Source of the DNA: Pseudacidovorax sp. NFM-22
GTDB lineage: Bacteria; Pseudomonadota; Gammaproteobacteria; Burkholderiales; Burkholderiaceae_C
Assembly: GCF_021401245.1 (NCBI RefSeq)
Contig: NZ_JACBFY010000001.1
Span: 62,001 to 126,000 of the forward strand
Length of the DNA stretch: 64,000 bases
Reading direction: 5' to 3'
Shown here piece by piece: positions 10,602-25,266 of the stretch. Below the pieces are notes generated by a model. The model was not told the origin of the DNA, searched no databases, and saw only the letters and a program-made list of their open reading frames with translations. Every line of letters begins with the position of its first letter. The stretch's first letter is position 1. The position numbers and the translations under genes were made by a program.

Positions 10602-10693
10602 TGATCGGCGCTGCAAGTCCTTGATCCACCTCATGGCATGGCCTGGCATCGCTCATGCGAAAGGGAGGACATCGTTGAACCCCGAGGACATCC

Positions 10694-11884
10694 ATGCTCA
10701 CCGACGCCCAGCGCGACATCGTCAAGGCCACCGTTCCCCTGCTCGAAACGGGCGGCGAGGCGCTCACCACCCATTTCTACCGTGTCATGCTCGGCGAATA
10801 CCCGCAGGTGCGCCCGCTCTTCAACCAGGCGCACCAGACCGCCGGGACGCAGCCGCGGGCCCTGGCCAACGCCGTGCTGATGTACGCCCGCCACATCGAC
10901 CGGCTGGAGGCGCTGGGGCCGCTGGCCTCGCAGATCGTCAACAAGCATGTGGCGCTGCAGATCCTGCCCGAGCACTACCCCATCGTCGGAGCCTGCCTGC
11001 TGCGCGCCATCCGCGAAGTGCTGGGGGCCGAGGTGGCCACAGATGCCGTCATCGACGCCTGGGCCGCCGCCTACCAGCAACTGGCCGACATCCTGATCGG
11101 CGCCGAGGCGGCCGTGTACGACGCCCTGGCCGCCGCGCCGGGCGGCTGGCGCGGTGGGCGCGCCTTCACGGTGGCGCGCAAGGTGCGCGAGAGCAGCGAG
11201 ATCACGTCCTTCCACCTGGTGCGGGTGGATGGCGGCCCGGTGGTCGACTTCAAGCCGGGCCAGTACATCGGCCTGAAGCTGGTGGTCGGCGGGCAGGAGG
11301 TGCGGCGCAACTATTCGTTGTCGGCGGCGCCCAACGGCGCGAGCTACCGCATCAGCGTCAAGCGCGAGCCCGAGGGCGTGGTGTCGACCCACCTGCACGA
11401 CCAGGTGGGCGAAGGCGATGTGCTGGAACTCTTCCCGCCCGCGGGCGACTTCACGCTGGACGCGAGCCTGCGCCCGCTGGTGCTGATCAGCGGTGGCGTG
11501 GGCATCACGCCCACGCTGGCGATGCTGGAGTCGGCCCTGGCCGACTCGCAGCGCGAGGTGGTGTTCGTACACTACGCCCGCAATGCCGAGGTGCATGCCT
11601 TCGGGGGTGTGCTGGACGACTGGGCCCGGCAGCATGCCGATCGCCTGCGCGTGCACACCGTCTACGAGCAGCCGGCGCCTGCCGGCCCGCGCGCGCCTGC
11701 GGCCATCGGCCGGCCCGCGGCCGACCAGCTGGCGGCCTGGCTGCCCCCCGGCCGCGACTTCGACGCCTACTTCCTCGGCCCGAAGCCCTTCATGGCCTTC
11801 ATCAAGCGCACGCTGCAGGACATGGGCGTGCCGCCCGAGCGCGCCCGCTACGAATTCTTCGGCCCGGCCGAGCAGTTGGGCTGA
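10694..11884 (+). CDS. hmp: Flavohaemoprotein, nitric oxide dioxygenase
   Basis: This 396-residue protein, the usual Hmp length, converts NO and O2 to nitrate with NAD(P)H. The globin domain (1-140) has Y29, F43, Q53 and proximal haem ligand H85 (NKHVALQILPEHYPIVG). The FAD domain (about 152-260) has RNYSLS at 205-210, and the NAD domain has GGVGITPTLAMLE and the final FLGPKPFM...FFGP. It acts in the cytoplasm against nitrosative stress. It is divergent from norR with candidate NorR sites between, so NO induction through sigma-54 is the natural reading. A 9-bp inverted repeat (11889-11897 with 11941-11949) follows the stop. Confidence 0.96.
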   Translation: MLTDAQRDIVKATVPLLETGGEALTTHFYRVMLGEYPQVRPLFNQAHQTAGTQPRALANAVLMYARHIDRLEALGPLASQIVNKHVALQILPEHYPIVGACLLRAIREVLGAEVATDAVIDAWAAAYQQLADILIGAEAAVYDALAAAPGGWRGGRAFTVARKVRESSEITSFHLVRVDGGPVVDFKPGQYIGLKLVVGGQEVRRNYSLSAAPNGASYRISVKREPEGVVSTHLHDQVGEGDVLELFPPAGDFTLDASLRPLVLISGGVGITPTLAMLESALADSQREVVFVHYARNAEVHAFGGVLDDWARQHADRLRVHTVYEQPAPAGPRAPAAIGRPAADQLAAWLPPGRDFDAYFLGPKPFMAFIKRTLQDMGVPPERARYEFFGPAEQLG

Positions 11885-11888
11885 CAGC

Positions 11889-11949
11889 GCGGCCCCGGCG
11901 CCGTGGGGGGATCGGCGGCCGATTCAGTTTCGGCTAAGTGCGGGGCCGC
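11889..11949. other. Long-loop inverted repeat after hmp
   Basis: GCGGCCCCG (11889-11897) and CGGGGCCGC (11941-11949) are perfect complements separated by 43 nt. The structure lies between hmp and the next gene. There is no T-tract, so a terminator function is only possible. Confidence 0.3.
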
Positions 11950-12001
11950 AGCATGGGTTCAAGCCGGGCCGTGGGGCCCGTGCTCCACTGAAAGGAATCC
12001 C

Positions 12002-12784
12002 ATGCAACTCAAGGACAAGGTCGCCTACATCACCGGCTCGGCCAGCGGCATCGGCAAGGAGATCGCGACGCTCTTCGCGCAGGAGGGCGCCAGGATCGTC
12101 ATCGCCGACCTGAACAAGCAGGCGGCGGACGCCGCAGCCGCCGAGCTGAAGGCGGCAGGCGGCCAGGCCATCGGCGTGGCGGTGGACGTCACCGACGAGC
12201 AGCAGGTCGATGCGTCCGTGGAAGAGGCGGTGAAGGCCTTCGGCGGCATCGACATCCTGGTGAGCAATGCCGGCATCCAGATCGTCCACCCGGTGGAGGA
12301 ATTCGGCTTTGCCGACTGGAAGAAGATGCTGGCCATCCACCTGGATGGCGCCTTCCTCACCACCCGCGCCTGCCTCAAGCACATGTATGCGCAGGGCCGC
12401 GGCGGCAGCGTGATCTACATGGGCTCGGTGCACTCCAAGGAGGCCTCGATGCTCAAGGCACCCTATGTCACCGCCAAGCATGGCCTGATCGGCCTGGCCA
12501 AGACGGTGGCCAAGGAAGGCGCCAAGCACGGCGTGCGGGCCAACGTGATCTGCCCCGGCTTCGTGCGCACGCCGCTGGTGGAAAAGCAGATTCCCGAGCA
12601 AGCCAAGACGCTGGGCATCTCCGAGGAGGAGGTGGTCAAGAACGTGATGCTCAAGGAGACGGTGGATGGCGAATTCACCACCACCGACGACGTGGCCCGC
12701 GTGGCGCTGCTGTTCGCTGCCTTCCCGAGCAATGCGCTGACCGGCCAGTCGCTGGTGGTCAGCCACGGCTGGTTCATGCAGTGA
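12002..12784 (+). CDS. bdhA: 3-hydroxybutyrate dehydrogenase (SDR)
   Basis: This 260-residue short-chain dehydrogenase has the NAD motif TGSASGIG (11-18), NAG (89-91) and the catalytic residues S142, Y155 and K159. The C-terminal SHGWFMQ is typical of D-3-hydroxybutyrate dehydrogenases, which oxidise 3-hydroxybutyrate to acetoacetate in polyhydroxybutyrate turnover. AAAGGAA lies just before the ATG. It stands alone between hmp and a convergent MarR-GNAT gene whose end overlaps it by 11 bp. A second, shorter paralogue lies at 61426-62196, so one of the two may have another hydroxyacid substrate. Confidence 0.88.
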   Translation: MQLKDKVAYITGSASGIGKEIATLFAQEGARIVIADLNKQAADAAAAELKAAGGQAIGVAVDVTDEQQVDASVEEAVKAFGGIDILVSNAGIQIVHPVEEFGFADWKKMLAIHLDGAFLTTRACLKHMYAQGRGGSVIYMGSVHSKEASMLKAPYVTAKHGLIGLAKTVAKEGAKHGVRANVICPGFVRTPLVEKQIPEQAKTLGISEEEVVKNVMLKETVDGEFTTTDDVARVALLFAAFPSNALTGQSLVVSHGWFMQ

Positions 12785-13751
12785 GCGTCATCGACCAGCG
12801 CTCGGCCACCAGCGGGCCGCTGCCGTAGCCCTCGTGCGGCTCGCTGGTGTCGAGCGCAAAGCCGCGTGCGGCATACATGGCGCGGGCGGCTTCGAGGCAG
12901 CTGTGGGTCCACAGGATCATCTGCGTGTAGCCACGGGCGCGGGCGAAGGCGATGCATGCGTCGACCAGCTTGCCGCCCAGGCCCAGGCCCCGCGCTTCGG
13001 GCCTCAACACCAGCAGGCGCAGCTGCGCCACGCCGGGGCTGTGGCGGATCACGAAGACGGAACCGACGCGCTGGCCGTCCAGCTCGGCGATCCAGCCTTT
13101 CTCCCAGGCGGGGTCGGTGGTGCGCAGCCATTGGGCGGCGATGTCGGCGACGGCGGCCTCGAAGCGGCCGTCCCAGCCGTACTCGCGGGCGTAGACCTCG
13201 CCATGCTGCTGCACCACCCAGCCCAGGTCGCCCGGGGCAGGGTCGCGCAGCACGGCAGTGCGCAGGGGCGCGGGCCTGGCGTCGAACAGCGTCTCCACCC
13301 GTGCAAGGGCCCGGACCAGCTCGTCGCGCGCTGCTGGCGCGAGCGGCGCCAGCAACGCGGCCGCGGCATCGCGCGAGCGCTGCTGCAGCGGTGAGAACGC
13401 CGCATGGCCCGCCTCGGTGAGCGACAGCCGCTGCTGCCGCGCGTCGCGCGCATCGGCGGCCCGCGCGAGCCAGCCCAGCGACTCGAAGCGCTTGAGCAGC
13501 CGGCTGAGGTAGCCCGCATCCAGGCTCAGCGCCTGGGCCAGCTCGCGGGCGGTCAGCTCGGGCTGGTGCGCCAGCTCATAGAGCACCCGCACCTCGGTCA
13601 GCGAGAGATCGCTGCCGAGGTAGGGCTCCAGCACGCCGATGCGCTGGGTGAAGAAGCGGTTGAAACGGCGCAAGGCCTTGACGGCCTCCACCGGAACGGC
13701 GGAGGCGACGGGCGACGAGGCAGAAGCGGGCAGTTCAGGCATGCGTGCCAT
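12774..13751 (-). CDS. MarR-GNAT fusion protein
   Basis: The ATG at 13751 gives 325 residues; TTG at 13757 and ATG at 13742 are alternatives. Residues about 25-150 form a MarR winged helix-turn-helix ([25 protein letters not shown] and [22 protein letters not shown]). Residues about 175-325 form a GNAT N-acetyltransferase domain, with [27 protein letters not shown] as the acetyl-CoA loop. The combination is a known architecture, possibly a regulator whose acetyltransferase half senses or modifies a small molecule. The stop overlaps the convergent bdhA by 11 bp. The target is unknown; the czc operon downstream on the same strand is a neighbour, not a proven target. Confidence 0.88.
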   Translation of the reverse strand: MARMPELPASASSPVASAVPVEAVKALRRFNRFFTQRIGVLEPYLGSDLSLTEVRVLYELAHQPELTARELAQALSLDAGYLSRLLKRFESLGWLARAADARDARQQRLSLTEAGHAAFSPLQQRSRDAAAALLAPLAPAARDELVRALARVETLFDARPAPLRTAVLRDPAPGDLGWVVQQHGEVYAREYGWDGRFEAAVADIAAQWLRTTDPAWEKGWIAELDGQRVGSVFVIRHSPGVAQLRLLVLRPEARGLGLGGKLVDACIAFARARGYTQMILWTHSCLEAARAMYAARGFALDTSEPHEGYGSGPLVAERWSMTLTA

Positions 13752-13811
13752 TGTCAACCAATGAAGTTGACGAAAGCAACTAAAACGGCTTCTGCCTTGC
13801 CTCGCACGTCC

Positions 13812-17009
<3,198 letters not shown>

Positions 17010-17022
17010 GGTGGGTGCGGCC

Positions 17023-18159
17023 TCAGCGGATCTGGTTGATGAGCGTGGCGCCGTCGGTGACGACGCGCTCGCCGGGCGCGACGCCCGATGTCAGGGCCAC
17101 GCGCACGCCGTCCAGCGGCGCGGTGGTGACGGTGCGCGGGGCGAAGCGCTCCGGCGCCGTCTTGACCCAGACGATGGTCTCGTTGGCGGCGTTGCGCATC
17201 AGCGCGGCGCGGGGTACGGCGATGGCCTCGTGCGTGCTGCGGCTGTGCACCTGCAGGCGCACCGGCTGGCCCACGGCCAGCGTCGACAACGCGGCGCCCG
17301 GGGCGCGGAAGGCCAGCGGCAGGGCCTGGTCGCGCAGCGCGCGGGCGGCGCCGACGAACTGCAGCGGCACCTGCGTGCCGCCGACCGCCAGCGAGGCGCC
17401 GCCGATGTCGCTGGTGAGCGCCGGGTCGTAGGCCAGGGCCTCGATGCGCAGGCGCGCCGGGTCGACGATCTCGAACACCAGCTCGCGCGCATCGACCACC
17501 TGGCCGGCGACCACCGACGAGGATGCGATGACGCCCGAGGCCGGCGCGACCAGCGCATCGCGGCCCGACAGGCCGGCGCCGATGGCCCCGGCCCGCTCGC
17601 GGGCGGCGGCCACTTCGCTTTCGAGCGCCTCGATCTCCTTGCGGGGCACGGTGTCGGCGAGCTCGCGCAGGCGGACCAGGCGCTTTTCGGCCAGCGTGCC
17701 GGCGGCCCGCAGCTCGGCCAGCTGGGCGGCCTGCGTGGCCCGCTCCAGGGGCGCTGCTGCCGGCTGCACCCAGGCCAGCACCTCGCCCTTGCGCACGGCC
17801 TGGCCAGGCTCGGGCAGGCCGCGCGGACCGGGCTCGATGCGGCCGGCCACCAGCGCCTGCACCTTGCCACCGCTCTGCGGATCGCTCACCACGCGGCCGT
17901 CCAGCTCGATGCTGCGCGGCAGTGCGACGAGGGTGGTGACGACGGTGCGCACCGCCAGTTGGCGCTGGCTGGGCTTGGGCAGGAAGACGCTGCCGTCCGG
18001 CTGGCGCTGCGGGCCGTTGGCGGCTGCGGCCGGCGGTGCGCCGCCGTGGTCGTGGCCGGCGTCGGCCAGGGCGCCCGTCGGCAGGGCCAGGGCGAGCAGC
18101 AGGGCGAGGGTGGCGGCATCCGGCCGCCGGGTCGAGAAAGCGGGAAGAAGGCGGTTCAT
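17023..18159 (-). CDS. czcB: CzcB-type periplasmic adaptor
   Basis: The ATG at 18159 (MNRLLPAF) gives 378 residues with a signal peptide ending near ALADAGHDHGG. The metal-binding-like His run HDHGG follows it. The body has the membrane-fusion-protein plan: RTVVTTLVALPRSIELDGRV, a lipoyl-type half (VAGRIEPGPRGLPEPGQAVRKGEVLAWV), a coiled-coil hairpin (about 165-215), the second half (ALVAPASGVIASSSVVAGQVVDA) and a beta barrel. It links CzcA to the outer-membrane channel CzcC. Its start overlaps the stop of the upstream gene (ATGA, 18156-18159). Confidence 0.92.
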   Translation of the reverse strand: MNRLLPAFSTRRPDAATLALLLALALPTGALADAGHDHGGAPPAAAANGPQRQPDGSVFLPKPSQRQLAVRTVVTTLVALPRSIELDGRVVSDPQSGGKVQALVAGRIEPGPRGLPEPGQAVRKGEVLAWVQPAAAPLERATQAAQLAELRAAGTLAEKRLVRLRELADTVPRKEIEALESEVAAARERAGAIGAGLSGRDALVAPASGVIASSSVVAGQVVDARELVFEIVDPARLRIEALAYDPALTSDIGGASLAVGGTQVPLQFVGAARALRDQALPLAFRAPGAALSTLAVGQPVRLQVHSRSTHEAIAVPRAALMRNAANETIVWVKTAPERFAPRTVTTAPLDGVRVALTSGVAPGERVVTDGATLINQIR

Positions 18160-18716
18160 GCGGCGGCTCCGGGGGCGTGACGGCGGCGCAGCAGCCGGGC
18201 GGCTGCGGCGGCGAGGACGAGGGCGACGAGGGCCGCGGCGGCCCAGGGCAGCAGGCGGCGCCAGGCGGGGGTGGCGTCGGCGTCGTGGCCGTGGCCGTCG
18301 GCGGCCTCGATGTGCCACTCGCCGCGCAGCTCGTCGCGCGCATCGCCCACGCTCAGGCGGGCGACCAGCGGCAGTTCGCCGCTGGCCTCGGCCGTGGCCT
18401 CGTCCAGTTCCAGTTCATAGGTGCCTTCGCCGTGCGGCTCGGCCACGAAGTCCTTCTCGCCGATGCGCAGCGCGATGCGGGCGTCGTTGACGGGCTGGTT
18501 GTCGGCATGCCGGTCCAGGTAGAGCGTGAGTTCATGGCCCTGGCGCACGCCGACCAACTCGAAGGCCTCGGATTCGAGGGCGAAGCGGGGCAGGGCGGCG
18601 GCGGCCGGTGCGGCGGGCGCCGCGTCGTGGCTGTGGCCTTCGTCGGCCAGGGCGGTGGGCAGGAAGACGGCGGCGGCCAGGGCCAGCGCGGTGCCTGCAA
18701 GGAAGTGGAAGTTCAT
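18156..18716 (-). CDS. His-rich membrane-anchored protein in the czc operon
   Basis: This 186-residue protein has a signal peptide ending at ALADEGHSHD, a periplasmic beta-rich domain (RFALESEAFELVGVRQGHELTLYLDRHADNQPVNDA), a second His run (DGHGHDADAT), and one transmembrane helix near residues 155-178 ending in RLLRRRH. Its frame overlaps czcB by 4 bp and it sits between czcC and czcB. Similar sequence can occur as an N-terminal extension of CzcB proteins, so it may be a split-off metal-binding adaptor domain. No named family is assigned; a metal chaperone or pump accessory role is inferred from context. Confidence 0.8.
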   Translation of the reverse strand: MNFHFLAGTALALAAAVFLPTALADEGHSHDAAPAAPAAAALPRFALESEAFELVGVRQGHELTLYLDRHADNQPVNDARIALRIGEKDFVAEPHGEGTYELELDEATAEASGELPLVARLSVGDARDELRGEWHIEAADGHGHDADATPAWRRLLPWAAAALVALVLAAAAARLLRRRHAPGAAA

Positions 18717-18738
18717 GGAAGGGTTGGGTGTCGGGTTG

Positions 18739-20193
18739 TCATTCGGGCAGCAGGCCCAGGGCCTGGCGCCATTGCGAGACGGCGGTCGCCAGCTCGACGC
18801 GGCTGGCGGCCAGCTGGCGGGCGGCGTCGCCGGCTTCCTGCGTGGTGCGCAGGCGGGTGGGCAGGTCGGATTCGCCGAGGCGGAAGGACTTCTCGATCAG
18901 GCCCAGGGTCTGGCTGGCGAGGGCGTCGCGTTCCTCGGCGGCGGCCAGGCGGATGCGGGCCGCGTCCACGCGGGCCCGGGCGGCCTGCTGTTCGGCGGCG
19001 AGGCGGCTCTCCTCCAGCCGCCACTGCGCCTCCAGCTCGATGGCCTCGGCCAGCGCCGTGGCCTGGCGGGACTCCTGCCGCGCGCTCGCGCCGAAGGGAA
19101 TGCGCAGGCCCACGTTGAGCGTGCTGCGCGCCGGCTCGTCGGCGCTGCCGCGTTCGCGGGTGGTGCCCAGCGTCAGCTCCGGGTTGCCGGCGCCGTGGCG
19201 GGCCGCCAGTTCGGCCTGGGCACGGGCGATGGCCAGGCGCTGGGCGAGTTCGGCCAGGGCGGGGTGGGCGGCGGTGGGCGCCCCGGGCTCTGCGCGCGGC
19301 TCGGGTTCTGCCTCGGCGCCGACGTCGTCGACTTGGCGCGCAGGCCCGGCTTCGGACCCGGCGGTGCTGCCGGCCGGCGTGGACCTGGCGGCCACCTCGC
19401 CCTGCCGGTTGGCCGGCGCGGATTCGGCGGGGATGGCCGCCCCTCCGATGCCGGCCTGCGGCAACGCCGCGCCGGAAGCGCATGCGGCTGTGCCGGTCAG
19501 CGCCTCCCAGCGGAGCGCGGCTTCGACCGCCGCACGCGCCGCCTCGGCCTGCGCAGCACGGGCCGCGGCCACCGTGCCCTGTGCCTGCAGCAGGTCGCTG
19601 CGGGCCAGGTCGCCGGCGCGCCAGCGGCGTTCCACGTCGGCGGCCAGGGTGCGGGCGTGGGCCAGTTGGGCATCGGCCACCTGCTGCTCGATGCGGGCGC
19701 GGGCCCAGGGCCACCAGGCCTCGCGCAGCGCGCCGGCCAGCCGCAGCCGTGCAGCCTGCTCGCGCAGGAACACGGCGGCCGCCTCGGCCTGCGCCACGGC
19801 CTGGCCGCGGCTGCGCTCGCCCGGCCGCCAGAGCGGAATGGCCAGGCCCGCCTCCCATTCGCGCTGGCCGTCGTTGGCGTTGGCGCGGTCGGTGCGGTGG
19901 CTGAGTTCGAGCGCCATCGGCTCGGGCGTCCAGGCCGACGCGGCGCGCTGGCCAGCCTCGGCCGCCTGCTGGCGCGCCGCCAGCGCACGGGCTTCGGGCT
20001 GGCGCGCCCAGGCCTGTTCGAAGGCCTGCCGTAGCGGACCGGGTGCCGCCGCGGCGGCAGGGGCCGGCAGCGCTGGCGGTTGGGCCAGCGCCCAGGGCGC
20101 CAGCAGAAGCCCAAGCGTCAGCGCAAGCCGCGGCCGCCAGGCAGGATGGGGCCGGGGCGACAAGCGCCACGGCCGATGGGGTGTGAAAGGCAT
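18739..20193 (-). CDS. czcC: CzcC-type outer-membrane efflux channel
   Basis: This 484-residue protein starts at ATG 20193 after GGAG and has a signal peptide ending at WALAQPP. It shows two TolC-like repeats with long helices rich in Ala, Arg and Glu: WARQPEARALAARQQAAEAGQRA near the start, and HPALAELAQRLAIARAQAELAARHGAGNPELTLGTTRERGSADEPARST in the second half. A Pro/Ala-rich linker of about 60 residues (ESAPANRQGEVAARSTPAGS) separates the halves. It is the outer-membrane duct of the czc pump and lies between czcI and the His-rich protein gene. Confidence 0.9.
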   Translation of the reverse strand: MPFTPHRPWRLSPRPHPAWRPRLALTLGLLLAPWALAQPPALPAPAAAAAPGPLRQAFEQAWARQPEARALAARQQAAEAGQRAASAWTPEPMALELSHRTDRANANDGQREWEAGLAIPLWRPGERSRGQAVAQAEAAAVFLREQAARLRLAGALREAWWPWARARIEQQVADAQLAHARTLAADVERRWRAGDLARSDLLQAQGTVAAARAAQAEAARAAVEAALRWEALTGTAACASGAALPQAGIGGAAIPAESAPANRQGEVAARSTPAGSTAGSEAGPARQVDDVGAEAEPEPRAEPGAPTAAHPALAELAQRLAIARAQAELAARHGAGNPELTLGTTRERGSADEPARSTLNVGLRIPFGASARQESRQATALAEAIELEAQWRLEESRLAAEQQAARARVDAARIRLAAAEERDALASQTLGLIEKSFRLGESDLPTRLRTTQEAGDAARQLAASRVELATAVSQWRQALGLLPE

Positions 20194-20337
20194 TCCAGTT
20201 CTCCAAGGCAAATCGATGTGCGAGGGAGACCGGCAGGCCGCACGCACCCCGGAGGGGGCGCGCGCATGCAGCGCGTCACTGGCGCGCCGGGCGCGTCAGG
20301 CGGAAGGGAAGGGGGGTGAAGCTGCAGGCCTTGCCGG

Positions 20338-20685
20338 TCAGGCAAGGCCGGGCCACTGGGGCCGTTCGGGCGGGGCCAGCGCGCGCACCGCCAGCGGAGC
20401 AGCGGCGCCTTCGCGCAGTTCGGCCTTGGGAATGGCCGGGGTCTCGGGCACGATCGCGGTGGCCAGCGCGACGCAGTGCGCGTGGCAGTGGCCGCAGTCC
20501 AGGTGGCCCAGCGCCGGTGGCGTGCCCGGCTCGTCGTCGTTGTCGGCGACGTCGAAATGCTGATGCTCGTGGTGGCCCAGGTGCGTCATGCCGCCGGCCT
20601 CGTGCTGGCAGTAGGCCTTCAGCGCAGCAATGCTGAACTGAAGCGGCATCAAGACCAGCAGGAGGATGAAGAAAAGGCGGCGCAC
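20338..20685 (-). CDS. czcI: CzcI-like exported His-rich protein
   Basis: The GTG at 20685 gives 115 residues: a signal peptide (RRLFFILLLVLMPLQFSIAAL), then AYCQHEAGGMTHLGHHEHQHFD and GHLDCGHCHAHC. The LQFSxAAxxAYCQHE start followed by HxGHHEHxH is characteristic of CzcI, the first gene of czcICBA operons in Cupriavidus relatives, thought to influence metal-dependent expression. The spacing of His and Cys suggests Zn or Co binding in the periplasm. It lies 144 bp upstream of czcC. The GTG start is chosen because it leads directly into the signal peptide; longer frames run antisense under ygiQ. Confidence 0.85.
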   Translation of the reverse strand: MRRLFFILLLVLMPLQFSIAALKAYCQHEAGGMTHLGHHEHQHFDVADNDDEPGTPPALGHLDCGHCHAHCVALATAIVPETPAIPKAELREGAAAPLAVRALAPPERPQWPGLA

Positions 20686-20765
20686 GACGGGCGCGGATTC
20701 TAGGGGTGGCCCGTGTCCCGCTCGCGCGGCTTCCCTTCGGCATGAGGGGAGAAGGCCCCGGCCCT

Positions 20766-20771
20766 TAAAAT
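20766..20771 (+). promoter_or_regulatory. Possible -10 element upstream of ygiQ
   Basis: TAAAAT at 20766-20771, within CCCTTAAAATCGCCGCC, stands out in a GC-rich gap 95 bp before ygiQ. It looks like a sigma-70 -10 hexamer. No convincing -35 is seen at 16-18 bp, so this is tentative. Confidence 0.3.
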
Positions 20772-20865
20772 CGCCGCCTTCTTTCCGCCCGGGCGCCAGC
20801 GCGGTTCCCGAACGCAGCATCACAGCGCAGCGCCGCCCTCCCGCGCCGCCGGATCCACCCCACGC

Positions 20866-23487
<2,622 letters not shown>

Positions 23488-23590
23488 GCGATCGCAACGG
23501 CGCGGCACGAGGGGCCCGTGCTCGGGCTTCGCGCTGCGCGGCGCCAAGTGCGATTGGGTCCAGTCCCTCAGCGCGTGAGCTTGCCTGTGA

Positions 23591-24478
23591 CTAGGACTTG
23601 AACCGGTCGATCACGTCCAGCACCGCCGTCACCGCCGGGTCGGCCATGCCCGCCTGCCGGCTGGCCACCGCCATCGGCCGCATCAGCGGCGGCGCCATCG
23701 GGCGGATGCACACCTCCGGCGTGTCCGCCAGATCGGCCACTTCCTCGAATGGGAGGATGGCGGCGGCCTGCGCGGCGGCGGCCAGGCTCTTGAGGGCGCC
23801 GGGATAGCTCAGTGCCAGGTAGGGCCGGGGGCTCAGGCCCGCCTGCCCGAACCAGCCGGCGATCAGCCCGTGCATCTGCGTGGCCGGCGTGAAACTGGCC
23901 CAGCGCCGGCCGGCCAGCCATTCGGGCGTGATCGTGTCCGGTGGCGTCCAGGCGGCGGGCAGCAGCACCACCATCGCGTCCTGCCGCCAGGGCTGCAGCC
24001 GCACCTCGGGCGCGGCCGGTTGCGGGCTGGCGACGATGGCGATGTCCAGCGTGCCGGCCTTCAGGCGCCGCATGGCCTCGGCGGAGCCCACGGCCTCCAG
24101 CCGCAGTTCGATGTCGGGGCTCTGGGCGTTGAGCTGCTGCAGCATCAGCGGCAGCAGCTGCGTGCTCACCCCGGCCGACACGGCCACCCGCACCATGCCC
24201 GCCCGGCCGGCAGCCCTACGGCGCACCCGGTCGACCAGGTCGTCGCTGGCGGCCATCAGCTTGCGGCCTTCCTGCACCAGCACGGCCCCGGCCGGCGTCA
24301 ACTCGGCCTGGCGGCGGCCACGGACGACGAGCACGGTGTCGAGCCAGCTTTCCAGTTCCTTCACATGCAGGCTGACCGTGGGCGGCGCCAGGTGCAGTGC
24401 CTGCGCGGCTGCGGCGAAGGTGCCCAGGTCGGCAATGGCGATCAGGGTCTGGAGCTGGTCGAGGTTGAGTTGACGCAT
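23591..24478 (-). CDS. LysR family transcriptional regulator
   Basis: This 295-residue protein has an N-terminal helix-turn-helix ([43 protein letters not shown], about 1-60) and a substrate-binding domain (about 90-290, [21 protein letters not shown]). Length is standard. It is divergent from a small hypothetical gene at 24550. No catabolic genes are adjacent, because the low-GC island starts some 430 bp upstream, so the regulated genes cannot be inferred. The stop is 103 bp past the convergent ygiQ. Confidence 0.9.
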   Translation of the reverse strand: MRQLNLDQLQTLIAIADLGTFAAAAQALHLAPPTVSLHVKELESWLDTVLVVRGRRQAELTPAGAVLVQEGRKLMAASDDLVDRVRRRAAGRAGMVRVAVSAGVSTQLLPLMLQQLNAQSPDIELRLEAVGSAEAMRRLKAGTLDIAIVASPQPAAPEVRLQPWRQDAMVVLLPAAWTPPDTITPEWLAGRRWASFTPATQMHGLIAGWFGQAGLSPRPYLALSYPGALKSLAAAAQAAAILPFEEVADLADTPEVCIRPMAPPLMRPMAVASRQAGMADPAVTAVLDVIDRFKS

Positions 24479-24549
24479 CAGAAATGATGAAGTGAATGCT
24501 CAGTAAATTCAACTTTACGCAATGTTGGACGAGCGGGAGCATCCTGGGC

Positions 24550-24804
24550 ATGTCGATTCCTGATGCTGCCCACCCCGCTGAGAACCCCACCGACGCGGAG
24601 CGCGGTTCCCCGACGAGCGCCACGGCCGGCACAGGCGCCGGGCACCGGCAGGACGCCAGGAAGAGTGGGGCCGGAGAGGTTGGCGAGGAGATCGTCGACG
24701 CGCCGCGCACGGGGCGCCGCTGGCTCGACGCGCTGGTCGGCCTGATGGAGCGCGCAGAGGCCCGCGTCGGCGCCAACTTCCGCGTGCCGCCGGGTGGCGG
24801 CTGA
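24550..24804 (+). CDS. Small hypothetical protein
   Basis: This open frame of 84 residues starts with ATG at 24550, divergent from the lysR gene. The first 50 residues are low in complexity (Ala, Gly, Thr, Asp) and the end is more ordered (TGRRWLDALVGLMERAEARVGANFRVPPGGG). There is no signal peptide, membrane helix or known motif. GC content matches the chromosome, unlike the island that begins about 100 bp later. It may be a real small gene or chance. Confidence 0.35.
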   Translation: MSIPDAAHPAENPTDAERGSPTSATAGTGAGHRQDARKSGAGEVGEEIVDAPRTGRRWLDALVGLMERAEARVGANFRVPPGGG

Positions 24805-25266
24805 CCCGCAGTTTGGCTTGGACGGACACCCCGGACCTATGTAGGACGCCGCCCAGTCCACCCCCCCGTGCTGCGGTTGGGATGACGCGCTTTGCCTTCG
24901 CGCTCTAATTGACAGACAAAGAAAGACAATCGGTCGGCTTTAGCAGTAGATTCCGACTCCGTAAAAAAAATAGCCGCCGATGGCGCGTTTTAGCGCTGGC
25001 TGTTGGTGGCAAGAGCGATCACAAAAAGAATCTTTGCGAGATTTTCCGACGCTGCGGCCAGCGGAGAATGGAATCTATTGCATAAGAGCACGCTCACGCT
25101 GTCTTTAGGTCATGGGACTCAGAATGTCTACTACCAAATGGTAGATACGGCTAGTACTTTAAAAGTTATAATTTAATGATTAAATAGTAATTTGTCAAAG
25201 ATAATAATTTATTGTTAGATAATAGCAGGAAATAAAGAATTACCAGTAGGAGATGTTGAGGTTTAT
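24805..25266. other. Gap holding the left edge of the low-GC island
   Basis: The first 100 bp match the GC-rich chromosome; from about 24,905 the sequence turns AT-rich and stays so up to the SIR2 gene. No tRNA, integrase or direct repeat is visible. At about 24,973-25,005 an imperfect hairpin pairs AGCC and GCGC with GCGC and GGCT. A TTGACA at 24909 has no matching -10. A 14-bp palindrome and a TATAAT lie near the right end and are listed separately. Confidence 0.6.
25131..25172 (+). promoter_or_regulatory. Palindrome and -10 upstream of the SIR2 gene
   Basis: CTACCA-AA-TGGTAG (25131-25144) is a perfect inverted repeat that could be an operator. TATAAT, an exact sigma-70 -10 match, lies at 25167-25172, 95 bp before the ATG. 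The region where a -35 would be (25144-25149) does not match the consensus, so an activator or repressor at the palindrome is plausible. Function is inferred from layout only. Confidence 0.4.

Noticed and set aside
10634-10649. Sigma-54 promoter for hmp
   Set aside because: GG and GC are separated by nine instead of ten bases and the -12 box is weak; kept only as a note within the NorR-site feature.
24909-24937. TTGACA as a -35 promoter element at the island edge
   Set aside because: No -10-like hexamer at 16-18 bp downstream (GGTCGG there).
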